Of a stretch of DNA of 64,000 nt, positions 43,051-51,178 are shown piece after piece. Within the stretch, counting starts at the first letter, position 1; every line of letters starts with the position of its first letter. Below the pieces are notes generated by a model, which saw nothing but the letters and a program-made list of their open reading frames with translations, searched no databases and had not been told where the DNA came from. The DNA comes from Ancylobacter radicis. GTDB taxonomy: Bacteria > Pseudomonadota > Alphaproteobacteria > Rhizobiales > Xanthobacteraceae. The stretch covers positions 868,001 through 932,000 of the forward strand of contig NZ_JAHCQH010000015.1 of the NCBI RefSeq assembly GCF_018449475.1, written 5' to 3'. A program made the position numbers and the translations under genes.

Positions 43051-44007
43051 ATGAACTATTTCCGCACCGCGATCCTGCTGGCCGGCATGACCGCGCTGTT
43101 CATGGCCGTCGGCTTCATGATCGGCGGGCGCGGCGGCATGATGATCGCGCTGGTCGTCGCCGCCGGCATGAACATCTTCAGCTACTGGAATTCCGACCGC
43201 ATGGTGCTGTCCATGTATGGCGCGCGGGAGGTCGACCGCGCCAGCGCGCCGGAATTCTACGGCATGGTCGAGGAACTGGCGGCGCGCGCGCAGCTTCCCA
43301 TGCCGCGCGTCTACATCATGGACAATCCCCAGCCCAACGCCTTCGCCACCGGCCGCAGCCCCAGCCATGCCGCCGTGGCCGCGACCACCGGCCTGCTGAA
43401 CACGCTGACGCGCGAGGAGGCGGCCGGCGTGATGGCCCATGAGCTGGCGCACATCAAGCATTACGACACGCTGACCATGACCATCACCGCGACGCTGGCC
43501 GGCGCCATCTCCATGCTTGCCAACTTCGCCATGTTCTTCGGCGGCAACCGCAACAATAATAGCGGCTTCGGCGTCATCGGCACGATCGCCATGATGATTC
43601 TCGCCCCGCTGGCCGCCATGGTGGTGCAGATGGCGGTGTCGCGCTCGCGCGAATATGAGGCCGACCGGATCGGCGCGGAGATCTGCGGCCAGCCGCTCTG
43701 GCTCGCCTCGGCGCTGGCCAAGATTTCCAACGCCGCCCACCGCGTGCCCAACATGCCGGCCGAGCACAATCCAGCGACCGCGCATATGTTCATCATCAAC
43801 CCGCTCTCGGGCGAGCGGATGGACAGCCTGTTCTCCACCCATCCGGCGACCGAGAACCGTATCGCCGCGCTTCAGGCGCTGGCGCAGCAGATGGGCGGCG
43901 GCGCGGGTTTTGCCGCCCCGCAGGCCGCCGCCGGGCCGGTCGGTGGCACAAGGCCGGGCGGGCCGTGGGGCGGGGCGCGGCGCTCCTCGCGCGGTCCCTG
44001 GGGGTAA
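43051..44007 (+). CDS. htpX: Inner-membrane zinc metalloprotease HtpX
   Basis: 318 aa M48 protease. Two N-terminal TM helices ([19 protein letters not shown] and [17 protein letters not shown]), zinc motif [13 protein letters not shown] (HExxH), two central TM helices ([42 protein letters not shown]), and the third zinc ligand Glu in [10 protein letters not shown]. Ends with a Gly/Arg-rich tail. Degrades misfolded membrane proteins. Confidence 0.96.
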   Translation: MNYFRTAILLAGMTALFMAVGFMIGGRGGMMIALVVAAGMNIFSYWNSDRMVLSMYGAREVDRASAPEFYGMVEELAARAQLPMPRVYIMDNPQPNAFATGRSPSHAAVAATTGLLNTLTREEAAGVMAHELAHIKHYDTLTMTITATLAGAISMLANFAMFFGGNRNNNSGFGVIGTIAMMILAPLAAMVVQMAVSRSREYEADRIGAEICGQPLWLASALAKISNAAHRVPNMPAEHNPATAHMFIINPLSGERMDSLFSTHPATENRIAALQALAQQMGGGAGFAAPQAAAGPVGGTRPGGPWGGARRSSRGPWG

Positions 44008-44012
44008 GGGAC

Positions 44013-44032
44013 GGGGGCGCCGAGCCGCCCCC
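44013..44032 (+). terminator. GC stem-loop after htpX
   Basis: GGGGGCG (44013-44019) pairs with CGCCCCC (44026-44032) with a 6-nt loop, 6 bp after the htpX stop. No U-tract; plausible terminator before the tRNA-Thr gene. Confidence 0.45.
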
Positions 44033-44116
44033 GCGGCCGGCTTGCTTGTTCGAAGCTGACGCCATCGCGCCACGGCGCTTGAAAAAGCGGCCCTTCGCGG
44101 CTATCAGAAGCCGCGC

Positions 44117-44192
44117 GCCGCTTTAGCTCAGTTGGTAGAGCATCGCATTCGTAATGCGGAGGTCGTCAGTTCGAGTCTGACAAGCGGCACCA
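44117..44192 (+). tRNA. tRNA-Thr (anticodon CGU)
   Basis: 76 nt cloverleaf. Acceptor GCCGCTT/AAGCGGC, D-stem GCTC/GAGC, anticodon stem-loop TCGCA-TTCGTAA-TGCGG (one G-U pair) with anticodon CGT at the DNA level, reading ACG; T-arm GTCAG-TTCGAGT-CTGAC; discriminator A and encoded CCA. Confidence 0.97.
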
Positions 44193-44255
44193 CCTCCCCC
44201 TGCCCATCGCTGACATAATCCGCGCCCGCGCTTCCCGCGCGCCGCGTCGCGCATG

Positions 44256-44284
44256 AAAAAGGCGCGGATCCTGCGATCCGCGCC
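44256..44284 (-). terminator. Strong intrinsic terminator of the gene ending at 44318
   Basis: GGCGCGGATC (44261-44270) pairs perfectly with GATCCGCGCC (44275-44284) around a 4-nt loop. On the minus strand the hairpin is followed by TTTTT (44260-44256). It lies 34 bp after the stop codon of the minus-strand gene. Confidence 0.88.
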
Positions 44285-44317
44285 CGATGTTGTCAGTTTT
44301 GTGGGCGATCCGCCCGA

Positions 44318-44683
44318 TCAGCGCCGGACATACCAGCAGTCGCGGAAGCGACGACCCCAGCGGTCACGGCGCCAGCCGCAGACCCGACGCCGACGCCGGG
44401 GGCGCCGGTAATAGCCCGGCGGCGGGCCCGGGGGACGACGGCCGGGCGGCGGTCCCGGAGGACCCCACTGCGCCTGATCGACCGGCGTGCCATCGGGCGC
44501 CTCAGCCAGCGCCTCCACCAGGTCATCGGCCGGACCGACCGGCGCCGCCTCAAGATTCTTCAACTGGCTCAGCGTTGTCGCGCCTGCGGGGGCGAGGGCG
44601 AAGCCGACCGTCGTGCCGGCCCCCACGATCCCCGCCAGACTCATCAGAAAACCACGTCTGTTCACGTCACTGCTCCCACGCAT
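44318..44683 (-). CDS. Hypothetical exported protein with twin-arginine-like signal and Pro/Arg-rich tail
   Basis: 121 aa from ATG 44683 (GGGGA upstream); a GTG at 44665 with GGGAG is an equal alternative. The N-terminus NRRGFLMSLAGIVGAGTTVGFALAPAGAT looks like a Tat signal. The mature part is low complexity, with GPPGPPPGRRPPGPPPGYY followed by RRPRRRRR and a Trp/Cys-containing end (CGWRRDRWGRRFRDCWYVRR). Small proteins with this end are common in Rhizobiales, but no function is known. It has its own strong terminator. Confidence 0.65.
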   Translation of the reverse strand: MRGSSDVNRRGFLMSLAGIVGAGTTVGFALAPAGATTLSQLKNLEAAPVGPADDLVEALAEAPDGTPVDQAQWGPPGPPPGRRPPGPPPGYYRRPRRRRRVCGWRRDRWGRRFRDCWYVRR

Positions 44684-44765
44684 GCCATCCCCGAGGGACA
44701 GCTCTGCCGACCGAGTCAACAACGTGTAAGGGGCCTTCCCGGTTCCGCGCGTGGATGCGGAAGAC

Positions 44766-45698
44766 TTACGCCCGCGCCGGGGCGGCGTACCATTCATGAC
44801 CGGAGCGGCCAGCCCGCTTCAGCCGGTACAGCGCCTCGTCGGCGTGACGCAGAAGCTCGCCAAGCCCGGTGCCGTGCTCCGGGTAGAGGCTGACGCCGAC
44901 CGAGGCGCCGATCGCCGCCTCGGTACCGCCAATCATGAAGGGCCCGGCAAAGGCGGCGGCGATGGCCGCGCAGATGCGCTCGGCCTGCGCGTGTGCCGAA
45001 TCGGATTCGATCAATATGGCGAACTCGTCACCGCCGAGCCGGCAGAGAAATTCCGGCGCGGCACAGGCCTCCAGCCGGCGCCCGACGAGCGACAGGGCCA
45101 TATCGCCGGTCTCATGGCCATAGGCGTCATTGACCGGCTTGAAGTGGTCGAGGTCGATGATCAGCAGGGCGAGGGCGGCGGGCTTGCGGGCGATGGCTTC
45201 CGACCAGCGGGTCTGCAGGGCGCGCCGGTTCGGCAGCCCGGTCAGCGAATCCTCGAAGGCGATCCGTCGTAGCGCGTCCTTGGCGAGTTTGAGCGCCGAA
45301 ATATCCTCGAAAGTGGCGATGGCGACGCCCGCCTCATGCAGCACGATGCCGCGATGCTGCACGGTGAGGACCGTGCCATCGGCGCAGAGCACGGGCAGTT
45401 CGATCGGCTCGATCTCGGTGGTGCCGCGCCCGACGGAGTTCCACAGCTCGCGCCAGCGCAGGCGCGCCCGGCAGCGGTCGTCCTCATGTGCGTAGCCATG
45501 GTCGATCCAGTCCTCGACGGTGGCGAAGGTGCCATCCTCATAGCCGAAGGTCTTCTTGAAGGCCCGATTGATAAAGCGGATCCGGCCATCCGGGAGCGTT
45601 GCCCAGGAGAGCGGCGTGGGTATCGCATCGAGGATCAGGTGCAGATCGCCATTGGCACAGACCATGTCCTGACCCGCCCGATCGAGTATCTCCTTCAT
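44766..45698 (-). CDS. PAS-GGDEF protein (probable diguanylate cyclase)
   Basis: 310 aa from ATG 45698 (AGGGGG 6 nt upstream). PAS domain about residues 15-125 (LHLILDAIPTPLSWATLPDGRIRFINRAFKKTFGYEDG ... LTVQHRGIVLHEAGVAIATFEDIS), then GGDEF (about 135-300) with FEDSLTGLPNRRALQ, ALLIIDLDHFKPVNDAYGHETGD and active site CRLGGDEFAILIE. The residue positions for an RxxD I-site hold AAPE, so product inhibition is unlikely. Soluble, no TM segment. The frame is open to 45836, but that part overlaps a tandem repeat. Confidence 0.93.
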   Translation of the reverse strand: MKEILDRAGQDMVCANGDLHLILDAIPTPLSWATLPDGRIRFINRAFKKTFGYEDGTFATVEDWIDHGYAHEDDRCRARLRWRELWNSVGRGTTEIEPIELPVLCADGTVLTVQHRGIVLHEAGVAIATFEDISALKLAKDALRRIAFEDSLTGLPNRRALQTRWSEAIARKPAALALLIIDLDHFKPVNDAYGHETGDMALSLVGRRLEACAAPEFLCRLGGDEFAILIESDSAHAQAERICAAIAAAFAGPFMIGGTEAAIGASVGVSLYPEHGTGLGELLRHADEALYRLKRAGRSGHEWYAAPARA

Positions 45699-45780
45699 TT
45701 GTCGCCCCCTGTCGCAGGCTTTCCGCGTCGGGCGATTATACGCAGTCGACGCTGGTGCGACCATGGCGGCCGGCGGGCCG

Positions 45781-45804
45781 GTGTGCAGGTGTGCAGGTGT
45801 GCAG
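45781..45804. repeat. Short tandem repeat, 3 x GTGTGCAG
   Basis: Three exact 8-bp copies followed by a partial GTGC, in the divergent spacer between the PAS-GGDEF gene and the small exported protein gene. Potentially slippage-prone. Confidence 0.8.
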
Positions 45805-45868
45805 GTGCCGCTTGTGCCGGGCCGGACGCTGGGCAATAGTCCGCCTGTTCTCGGGTAAGAGGTCGGAA

Positions 45869-46171
45869 ATGGTTCGATTCGGCTCGCTTTTGAAGGTCGT
45901 TCTGGCGCTGCTGGCGCTGGCGCCGGCCCTTCTCGTCGCCGCGCCGCCGGCGCGCGCCAATAACACCGGCGCGCTGATCGGCGGTCTGATCGGCGGCGCT
46001 ATCATCGGCTCGGCCGTCACCGCCGCGACGCGCCCGCCACCGCCGCCGGCCTATTATTATCCCCCGCCGCCGCCGGCCTATTATCCGCCGCCGCCCCCGC
46101 CGCGGCCGGTCTATGGCCCGGGCTATTGCGGCGCGCCGCCCTATCCGCCCTGCCGCACCCCGGTCTACTGA
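45869..46171 (+). CDS. Small exported glycine-zipper protein with Pro/Tyr-rich tail
   Basis: 100 aa. Signal peptide KVVLALLALAPALLVAAPPARA (cleavage after ARA), a glycine-zipper-like hydrophobic stretch (GALIGGLIGGAIIGSAVTAA), then a Pro/Tyr-rich tail (PPPPPAYYYPPPPPAYYPPPPP...YGPGYCGAPPYPPCR). GAGGTCGGA precedes the ATG. Resembles small surface or envelope-stress proteins of Rhizobiales. Function unknown. Confidence 0.75.
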   Translation: MVRFGSLLKVVLALLALAPALLVAAPPARANNTGALIGGLIGGAIIGSAVTAATRPPPPPAYYYPPPPPAYYPPPPPPRPVYGPGYCGAPPYPPCRTPVY

Positions 46172-46241
46172 GCGGGCGCTCGGCCTCGACCGCCTTGATA
46201 CGCCTTCCGATATGTCACTGCTGAAGCGACGGGCTCCCTGA

Positions 46242-46739
46242 ATGACGAATCCGGGCATGAAGAAACGGACCATGACGAATCGGGTCGCCCTTGCCGCGCT
46301 GTGGCTGATGGCCGGCACCGGCGCGGGCCTCGCGCAGACCGCCCCGGCACCGGGCGCGGCCGCGACCCCCGAGGCGCCCGCCACCCCGGTTGTTCCCGAC
46401 CTTCCGCCGCCGGCCGACTGCACCTTCACCAAGGTGTTCGTCTGCGAGGCCGCGGCCGGCTGCGGCCCGGTGAAGGAACTCGGCACGATCGACCTGCCGG
46501 CGCGGATGCTGGTGCATTATCCCCAGCGCATCATTGCCAGCGTCTCGGATGAAGGCCTGCCGCATATCAGCGAGATCGTCGCGGTGTCGAGCGCCGGCGA
46601 CAACATCACCTTGCAGGGCACGGATGGGCCGATCGGCTGGGTGATGCAGCTCTCCCGCTCGCAGTCGGGCGTGACGCTTACCACCGTGTCCCAGGACAAG
46701 GTGCTGACCTCCTTCGGCACCTGCAAGCCGGCGCCCTGA
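46242..46739 (+). CDS. Hypothetical exported protein
   Basis: 165 aa. Signal peptide about residues 12-32 (MTNRVALAALWLMAGTGAGLAQ; alternative starts at 46257 and 46272 keep it), then an Ala/Pro linker and a soluble domain with two Cys pairs (CTFTKVFVCEAAAGCGPV and final FGTCKP). No family recognised. Expected in the periplasm; tRNA-Leu follows. Confidence 0.72.
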   Translation: MTNPGMKKRTMTNRVALAALWLMAGTGAGLAQTAPAPGAAATPEAPATPVVPDLPPPADCTFTKVFVCEAAAGCGPVKELGTIDLPARMLVHYPQRIIASVSDEGLPHISEIVAVSSAGDNITLQGTDGPIGWVMQLSRSQSGVTLTTVSQDKVLTSFGTCKPAP

Positions 46740-46859
46740 GCGCCGGCCCTCCGAGCATCAGCCCGCGCCGCGTCTTGTGACCGCGCGCAAGGCGCTTGCT
46801 CCTGACGCGCGGGCGACTATAGTCCGCGCCGCTTCGGCCCCGGCGCATCAGCCGGCCTT

Positions 46860-46946
46860 GCGGGTGTGGCGGAACCGGTAGACGCGGCGGACTCAAAATC
46901 CGTTTCTGGTGACAGAGTGTCGGTTCGAGTCCGACCACCCGCACCA
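46860..46946 (+). tRNA. tRNA-Leu (anticodon CAA)
   Basis: 87 nt with a class II long variable arm. Acceptor GCGGGTG/CACCCGC, anticodon stem-loop GCGGA-CTCAAAA-TCCGT with CAA reading TTG, variable arm around TTCTGGTGACAGAGT, T-arm GTCGG-TTCGAGT-CCGAC, and encoded CCA after discriminator A. Confidence 0.97.
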
Positions 46947-47006
46947 TTCCCCGCCATCAGCACCTTATGGTCGGGCGGTGGCCACCGGCCTTTTCTGCCC
47001 TTCCGG

Positions 47007-48032
47007 TCATTCGGCCTGCCAGGCGTACCAGCGTGTCCCGATCGCCTCGCGATGGATGGCCCAATAGTCCATGTCGAGAGTGATCTGCGAGGCGGTGTGC
47101 CGGCCGGGCAGGTTGGCGGCGACGTCTTTCGGCAGCAGCGCCGCCGACCGCACATTGACCGGGGCATAGCCGGTCTGCATGGCGAAGCCGGCCTGAGCCT
47201 CCGTGCTGGTCGCCTCGGCGATGAACTTCATCGCGGCGGTCTTGTTCTTGGAACCCTTGGGCACCACCAGCATGTCGGCCGCCACGAGATTCTGCCTCCA
47301 GGAGACGGCGATCTCCTCGCCGCGCTGCTCCAGCGCCAGCAGACGGCCGTTCCAGAACTGGCCGATCGGTGCCTCGCCTGAGGCCAGCAAATCCTGCGAC
47401 TGGGCTCCCGTGCTCCACCATACGATGTGCTGCTTGATGGTGTCGAGCTTGCGGAAGGCGCGGTCGAGATCCAGCGGGTAGAGCTTGTCGGCCGGCACGC
47501 CATCGGCCAGCAGGGCGATCTCCAGCGCGCCCGGCGCCGACCATTTGTAGAAGGCGCGCTTGCCGGGATAGGTCCTTGTGTCGAACAGGTCGGCCCAGCT
47601 CCTCGGCGACCGGCCGCCCAGATGTGCCGGATCGAAGCCGAGCACGAAGGAATAATAGAAGCTGCCGACCGCGTGGTCGGTGACGAAGCGCGGGTCGATT
47701 TCCTTCCGGTCGACGATGGAGAAGTCGATCGGTTCGAGCAGCCCCTCCCTCGCGGCGGCGGCGGCGAAGTCGGCCTCCACATCCACCACGTCCCAGACGA
47801 CATTGCCGCTCTCGACCATGGCTTTCAGCGTGGCGTAGTCGGTCGGGCCGTCCTCCCGGACGGCGATGCCGGTCCGGGCGGTGAAGGGAACGGCCCAATG
47901 GTCCCTTTGCGCGGCCTGCGTCGTGCCGCCCCAACTGGTGAAGACGATGGAGCCGGACTGCGCGGCGGCGATGCCGGCAAAGGCGGTGAGGGCAACGCCG
48001 GCGAGCCAGCCAATGCTGGAGATGCGCGACAT
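47007..48032 (-). CDS. Periplasmic solute-binding protein (PotD-like ABC transporter component)
   Basis: 341 aa from ATG 48032 (AGGGGGAAC upstream). Signal peptide WLAGVALTAFAGIAAAQSG. Mature part fits the bacterial extracellular solute-binding fold of the spermidine/putrescine type: IVFTSWGGTTQAAQRDHWAVPFTARTGI, VVWDVVDVEADFAAAA, YYSFVLGFDPAHLG, SWADLFDT, GYAPVNVRSAALLP. The matching permease and ATPase genes are not in the window. Downstream end of the catabolic cluster, 79 bp after the NIPSNAP gene, so co-transcription is plausible but the ligand is unknown. Confidence 0.88.
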   Translation of the reverse strand: MSRISSIGWLAGVALTAFAGIAAAQSGSIVFTSWGGTTQAAQRDHWAVPFTARTGIAVREDGPTDYATLKAMVESGNVVWDVVDVEADFAAAAAREGLLEPIDFSIVDRKEIDPRFVTDHAVGSFYYSFVLGFDPAHLGGRSPRSWADLFDTRTYPGKRAFYKWSAPGALEIALLADGVPADKLYPLDLDRAFRKLDTIKQHIVWWSTGAQSQDLLASGEAPIGQFWNGRLLALEQRGEEIAVSWRQNLVAADMLVVPKGSKNKTAAMKFIAEATSTEAQAGFAMQTGYAPVNVRSAALLPKDVAANLPGRHTASQITLDMDYWAIHREAIGTRWYAWQAE

Positions 48033-48111
48033 GGTGTTCCCCCTCTGGGTTGACCGTGGCATTCGCACGCGCCGCAACGGGATGGGTCATCCCCAGCGTG
48101 CCCGAATACCC

Positions 48112-48426
48112 TCAACCTAACGGTGAGAACGCAGTCGGCAACAGGATCTTGTTCTCCATCGTCTCGATCAGCGCCTGGATCTTCGGCAGGAAGACCTGCC
48201 AGGCCGGGTCGGCGTTCAGCCGGGCGCGGCGTGCGGCGCGGTCGTCGAGGCTGGCATAGGCCCAGATATGGACGATCTCGTTGAGCGGGCCGATCTCGCT
48301 GGTGAAATAGCCGACGAGGTTGCCCAGATGGCTTTTCTGCAGGGCGATGCCCTCGTCCGCCACCAGCTTCACATAGGCCGGCACTGCGCCGGTCTTCAGC
48401 CGGTAGGTGCGCATCTCATAGAGCAT
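48112..48426 (-). CDS. NIPSNAP-family protein
   Basis: 104 aa from ATG 48426. Family pattern MLYEMRTYRLKTGAVPAYVKLVADEGIALQKSHLGNLVGYFTSEIGPLNEIVHIWAYASLDDRAARRARL matches the ferredoxin-like dimeric NIPSNAP fold, often found in catabolic operons; bacterial function is not settled. Starts 7 bp after the ALDH stop. Confidence 0.88.
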   Translation of the reverse strand: MLYEMRTYRLKTGAVPAYVKLVADEGIALQKSHLGNLVGYFTSEIGPLNEIVHIWAYASLDDRAARRARLNADPAWQVFLPKIQALIETMENKILLPTAFSPLG

Positions 48427-48433
48427 GGGAGCC

Positions 48434-49915
48434 TCAACGCATGACGAAGGGATCGTCGATCGGCGCGTCGGAGGTGCGCAGCCAGACCGATTTGGTGCGG
48501 GTGTAGTCGCGGATCGATTCCGCCCCGCCCTCGCGCCCGAGGCCCGACTGGCCATAGCCGCCAAACGGCACGATGGGCGAGACCGCGCGGTAGGTGTTCA
48601 CCCAGACAATGCCGGCGCGCAGCTTGCGGATCAGCCGGTGGGCGCGGGTCAGGTCGCGGGTGAAGACGCCAGCGGCGAGGCCGAACGGGCTGTCATTGGC
48701 TTTGGTGACGGCGTCCGCCTCATCGGTGAAGCCGATCACGCTGAGCACCGGGCCGAACAGTTCCTGCGCCGCACAGGGCACCTCATTGCCGGCACAGGCG
48801 AGAATGGTCGGCTGGTAGTAATTGCCGGCCGTGAACCCCTCCGCCCGCGCGCCGCCGGTGACGAGGGTGGCGCCGGCCGCAAGGCTCGCGGCCAGCACCT
48901 CCTCGATATGGGCGAGCTGACGGGCGGTGGCGAGCGGGCCCATCTCGGTTGCCGGGTCCTGCGGGTCTCCGATGCGGATGCGGCGCGCCTTGTCGGTGAG
49001 GATGGCGGTGAGTTTTTCGCGCACGCTCTCCTCGACGAAGAGGCGCGAGCCGGCGACGCAGCTCTGGCCGGAGGCGGCGAAGATGCCGGCCACCACGGCG
49101 TTCGCCGCGCTCTCCAGATCGGCATCGGCGAACACCAGCACGGGCGATTTGCCGCCGAGTTCCAGCGTCGTAAAAGCGAGGTTCTCCGCCGTGTTGCGCA
49201 CCACATGGCGGGCGGTGGCCGGCCCGCCGGTGAAGGCCACGCGGGAGACGAGCTTATGGGCGGTGAGCGTCTTGCCGCATTCCTCGCCGAAGCCGGTGAG
49301 GATGTTGACCACGCCCGCCGGGAAGCCCGCCTCATGCACCAGCCGGGCGAAGGCGAGCAGCGGCGCCGGGCCTTCCTCGGAGGCTTTCAGCACGACGGTG
49401 CAGCCCGCCGCCAGCGCCGGGCCGAGCTTCACCGCCGAGAGGAAAAGCTGCGAGTTCCACGGCACAACGGCGGCGACGACGCCGATCGGCTCGCGGCGCA
49501 GCCAGGCTTCCATGTCCGGCTTGTCGACCGGCAGATGGGCGCCTTCCACCTTGTCGGCGAGGCCGCCGAAATAGCGATAATACTCCGCGACATAGCCGAT
49601 TTGGGCGCGGGTCTCGCGGATGATCTTGCCGGTGTCGCGGGTCTCGAGCTCGGCGAGTTCCCCGGCATGGGCGGCCACGAGGTCGCCGAGCTTGATGAGC
49701 AGCTTGCCGCGCTGGGTGGCGGTGAGGTTCGCCCATGCCGGCGCGTCGAACGCCCGGTGGGCGGCCTCGACGGCGCGGTTCACGTCGGCGCTCGTGGCGG
49801 CCGGCATCACCGCCCAGGGCTGGCCGGTGGCCGGATCGAGGCTCTCGAAGCTCGCCCCGCCCGGCACGAAGGCGCCGTCAATATAGAGAAGGAAATCGTC
49901 GCGCAGGGTGGTCAT
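48434..49915 (-). CDS. NAD(P)-dependent aldehyde dehydrogenase
   Basis: 493 aa. Standard ALDH: Rossmann elements around AVVPWNSQLFLSAVKLGPALAAGCTVVLK and TGFGEECGKTL...VAFTGGPATARHV; general base Glu in TTLELGGKSPVLVFADADL; nucleophile Cys in FAASGQSCVAGSRLFV; C-terminal PFGGYGQSGLGREGGAESIRDYT. GAGGGA precedes the ATG. Preceded by a 183-bp gap with an inverted repeat pair, so it may have a separate promoter from the upstream genes of the cluster. Oxidises an aldehyde product of the pathway (inference). Confidence 0.93.
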   Translation of the reverse strand: MTTLRDDFLLYIDGAFVPGGASFESLDPATGQPWAVMPAATSADVNRAVEAAHRAFDAPAWANLTATQRGKLLIKLGDLVAAHAGELAELETRDTGKIIRETRAQIGYVAEYYRYFGGLADKVEGAHLPVDKPDMEAWLRREPIGVVAAVVPWNSQLFLSAVKLGPALAAGCTVVLKASEEGPAPLLAFARLVHEAGFPAGVVNILTGFGEECGKTLTAHKLVSRVAFTGGPATARHVVRNTAENLAFTTLELGGKSPVLVFADADLESAANAVVAGIFAASGQSCVAGSRLFVEESVREKLTAILTDKARRIRIGDPQDPATEMGPLATARQLAHIEEVLAASLAAGATLVTGGARAEGFTAGNYYQPTILACAGNEVPCAAQELFGPVLSVIGFTDEADAVTKANDSPFGLAAGVFTRDLTRAHRLIRKLRAGIVWVNTYRAVSPIVPFGGYGQSGLGREGGAESIRDYTRTKSVWLRTSDAPIDDPFVMR

Positions 49916-49950
49916 CGAAAATCCCTCAATCCCTCAGGGAAAGCAGCCCT

Positions 49951-50063
49951 GCGTGCTTCGAGGCCGGTCTCCGACCGGCACCTCAGCATGACGATGGTCG
50001 CGGCTGAGTTGATGGCTTCGTCATCCTGAGGTGCCCGAGCAAAGCTCGGGCCTCGAAGGACGC
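49951..50063. repeat. Inverted pair of palindromic repeat elements with covarying stems
   Basis: Copy A (49951-49994, inverted) and copy B (50018-50063) share the outer arms TCGTCATNCTGAGGTGCC and GCCTCGAAGNACGC. Their inner hairpins differ in a compensatory way: GCCGGTC/GACCGGC in A, GCCCGAGC/GCTCGGGC in B. The pair sits in the gap between the ALDH and LLM genes. Such REP-type elements are frequent in Rhizobiales; in mRNA they can stabilise or segment a transcript. Confidence 0.85.
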
Positions 50064-50098
50064 AGAAGGCTGATGCCGGGATCGTCGTCATCGACCCC

Positions 50099-51157
50099 TC
50101 ACGCCGCCACGGAGGCGGCTTGCGCGAAGGCGGGCATCACCTCGCGGATGAACCGTTCCAGCGACGTCTTCTTGCGGTCATGGCTGATGCCGGCGTCGAT
50201 CCAGATGGAGAACTGGTCGAAACCCAGCGCCTCGTAACCTTTCAGCCGGCCGATCACCTCGTCGGGCGGGCCGATGACGAGGTTCCGGCGCATCACATCC
50301 GGGGCGTATTGGGGGACGGCGGCGCGCTCCTCGGGGGTGAGCGGGGCCATGATCGCCTGATGGATCGGGCGCTTATTGGCGAACCAGGCGCCGAACAGGC
50401 CGTACCAGGCGGAGAGATCGTCGGCGAGCCGCGCCGCCTCCGCCTCGCTGTCGGCGACGAAGCAATGTTGCAGCAGCATGATCTTCGGGCGCGGCACCTG
50501 CGGGTGGTCGGCCACCGCCGTGTTGAAACGCTCCATCAGGCTGGCCACCTCGCCATCGCCGGAGGCGAGTGGGGTCACCTGCACATGGCAGCCATTGGCC
50601 ACCGCGAAGGCGTGGCTGTTGGGATCGCGCGCCGCGACCCAGATCGGCGGCCCGCCCGCCTGCACCGGCTTGGGCGAGGCGGTGGAGGTGGGGAAGCTGA
50701 AGAACTGCCCCTCATGGGCGTAATCGCCCTCCCAGAGCTTCCTCACCGCCGGCACCAGCTCGCGCATGCGCAGACCCGCGCCCATGGCGTCGAGGCCCGG
50801 CAGCATCCGCTCATATTCGAAACTATAGGCACCGCGCGCGACGCCGAGATCGAGCCGGCCCTGGCAGGCCACATCCATCATCGCCGCCTCGCCGGCCAGC
50901 CGGATTGGGTGCCAGAAGGGCGCGATGACATTGCCGGTGCCGAGGCGGATGGTCGAGGTCTTCGCCGCCAGATGGGCGAGCTGGATGAAGGGGTTCGGCG
51001 CGATGGTGAATTCCATCGCGTGGTGCTCGCCGATCCACACCGTCTCGAAGCCGGCGGCCTCGGCAATCAGCGCCAGCTCCTCCAGCTCGTCGAACAGCTG
51101 GCGGTGCGGGATGGCGGGATCGAGGCGCTCCATATGGACGAAGAGGGAGAACTTCAT
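50099..51157 (-). CDS. LLM-class flavin-dependent monooxygenase (luciferase-like)
   Basis: 352 aa. Bacterial-luciferase fold: MKFSLFVHMERLD at the N-terminus, ELALIAEAAGFETVWIGEHHAMEF (family EHH), TIRLGTGNVIAPFWHPIRLAGEAAMMDVACQGRLDLGVARGA, and PPIWVAARDPNSHAFAVANGCHVQ. Uses FMNH2 supplied by a separate reductase; the neighbouring fusion protein carries such a reductase domain. Ends with MRRNLVIGPPDEVIGRLKGYEALGFDQFSIW. Substrate unknown. 21 bp from the fusion gene stop. Confidence 0.93.
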   Translation of the reverse strand: MKFSLFVHMERLDPAIPHRQLFDELEELALIAEAAGFETVWIGEHHAMEFTIAPNPFIQLAHLAAKTSTIRLGTGNVIAPFWHPIRLAGEAAMMDVACQGRLDLGVARGAYSFEYERMLPGLDAMGAGLRMRELVPAVRKLWEGDYAHEGQFFSFPTSTASPKPVQAGGPPIWVAARDPNSHAFAVANGCHVQVTPLASGDGEVASLMERFNTAVADHPQVPRPKIMLLQHCFVADSEAEAARLADDLSAWYGLFGAWFANKRPIHQAIMAPLTPEERAAVPQYAPDVMRRNLVIGPPDEVIGRLKGYEALGFDQFSIWIDAGISHDRKKTSLERFIREVMPAFAQAASVAA

Positions 51158-51178
51158 GGCGAGGATCCCGGTGCTGGT

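Noticed and set aside
45599-45868. N-terminal extension of the small glycine-zipper protein
   Set aside because: The signal peptide starts at ATG 45869 with a good ribosome site; the extension overlaps the PAS-GGDEF gene start on the other strand.
49921-50098. CRISPR-like repeats near the ALDH gene
   Set aside because: Only two inverted copies with no regular spacers; this is a REP-type pair.
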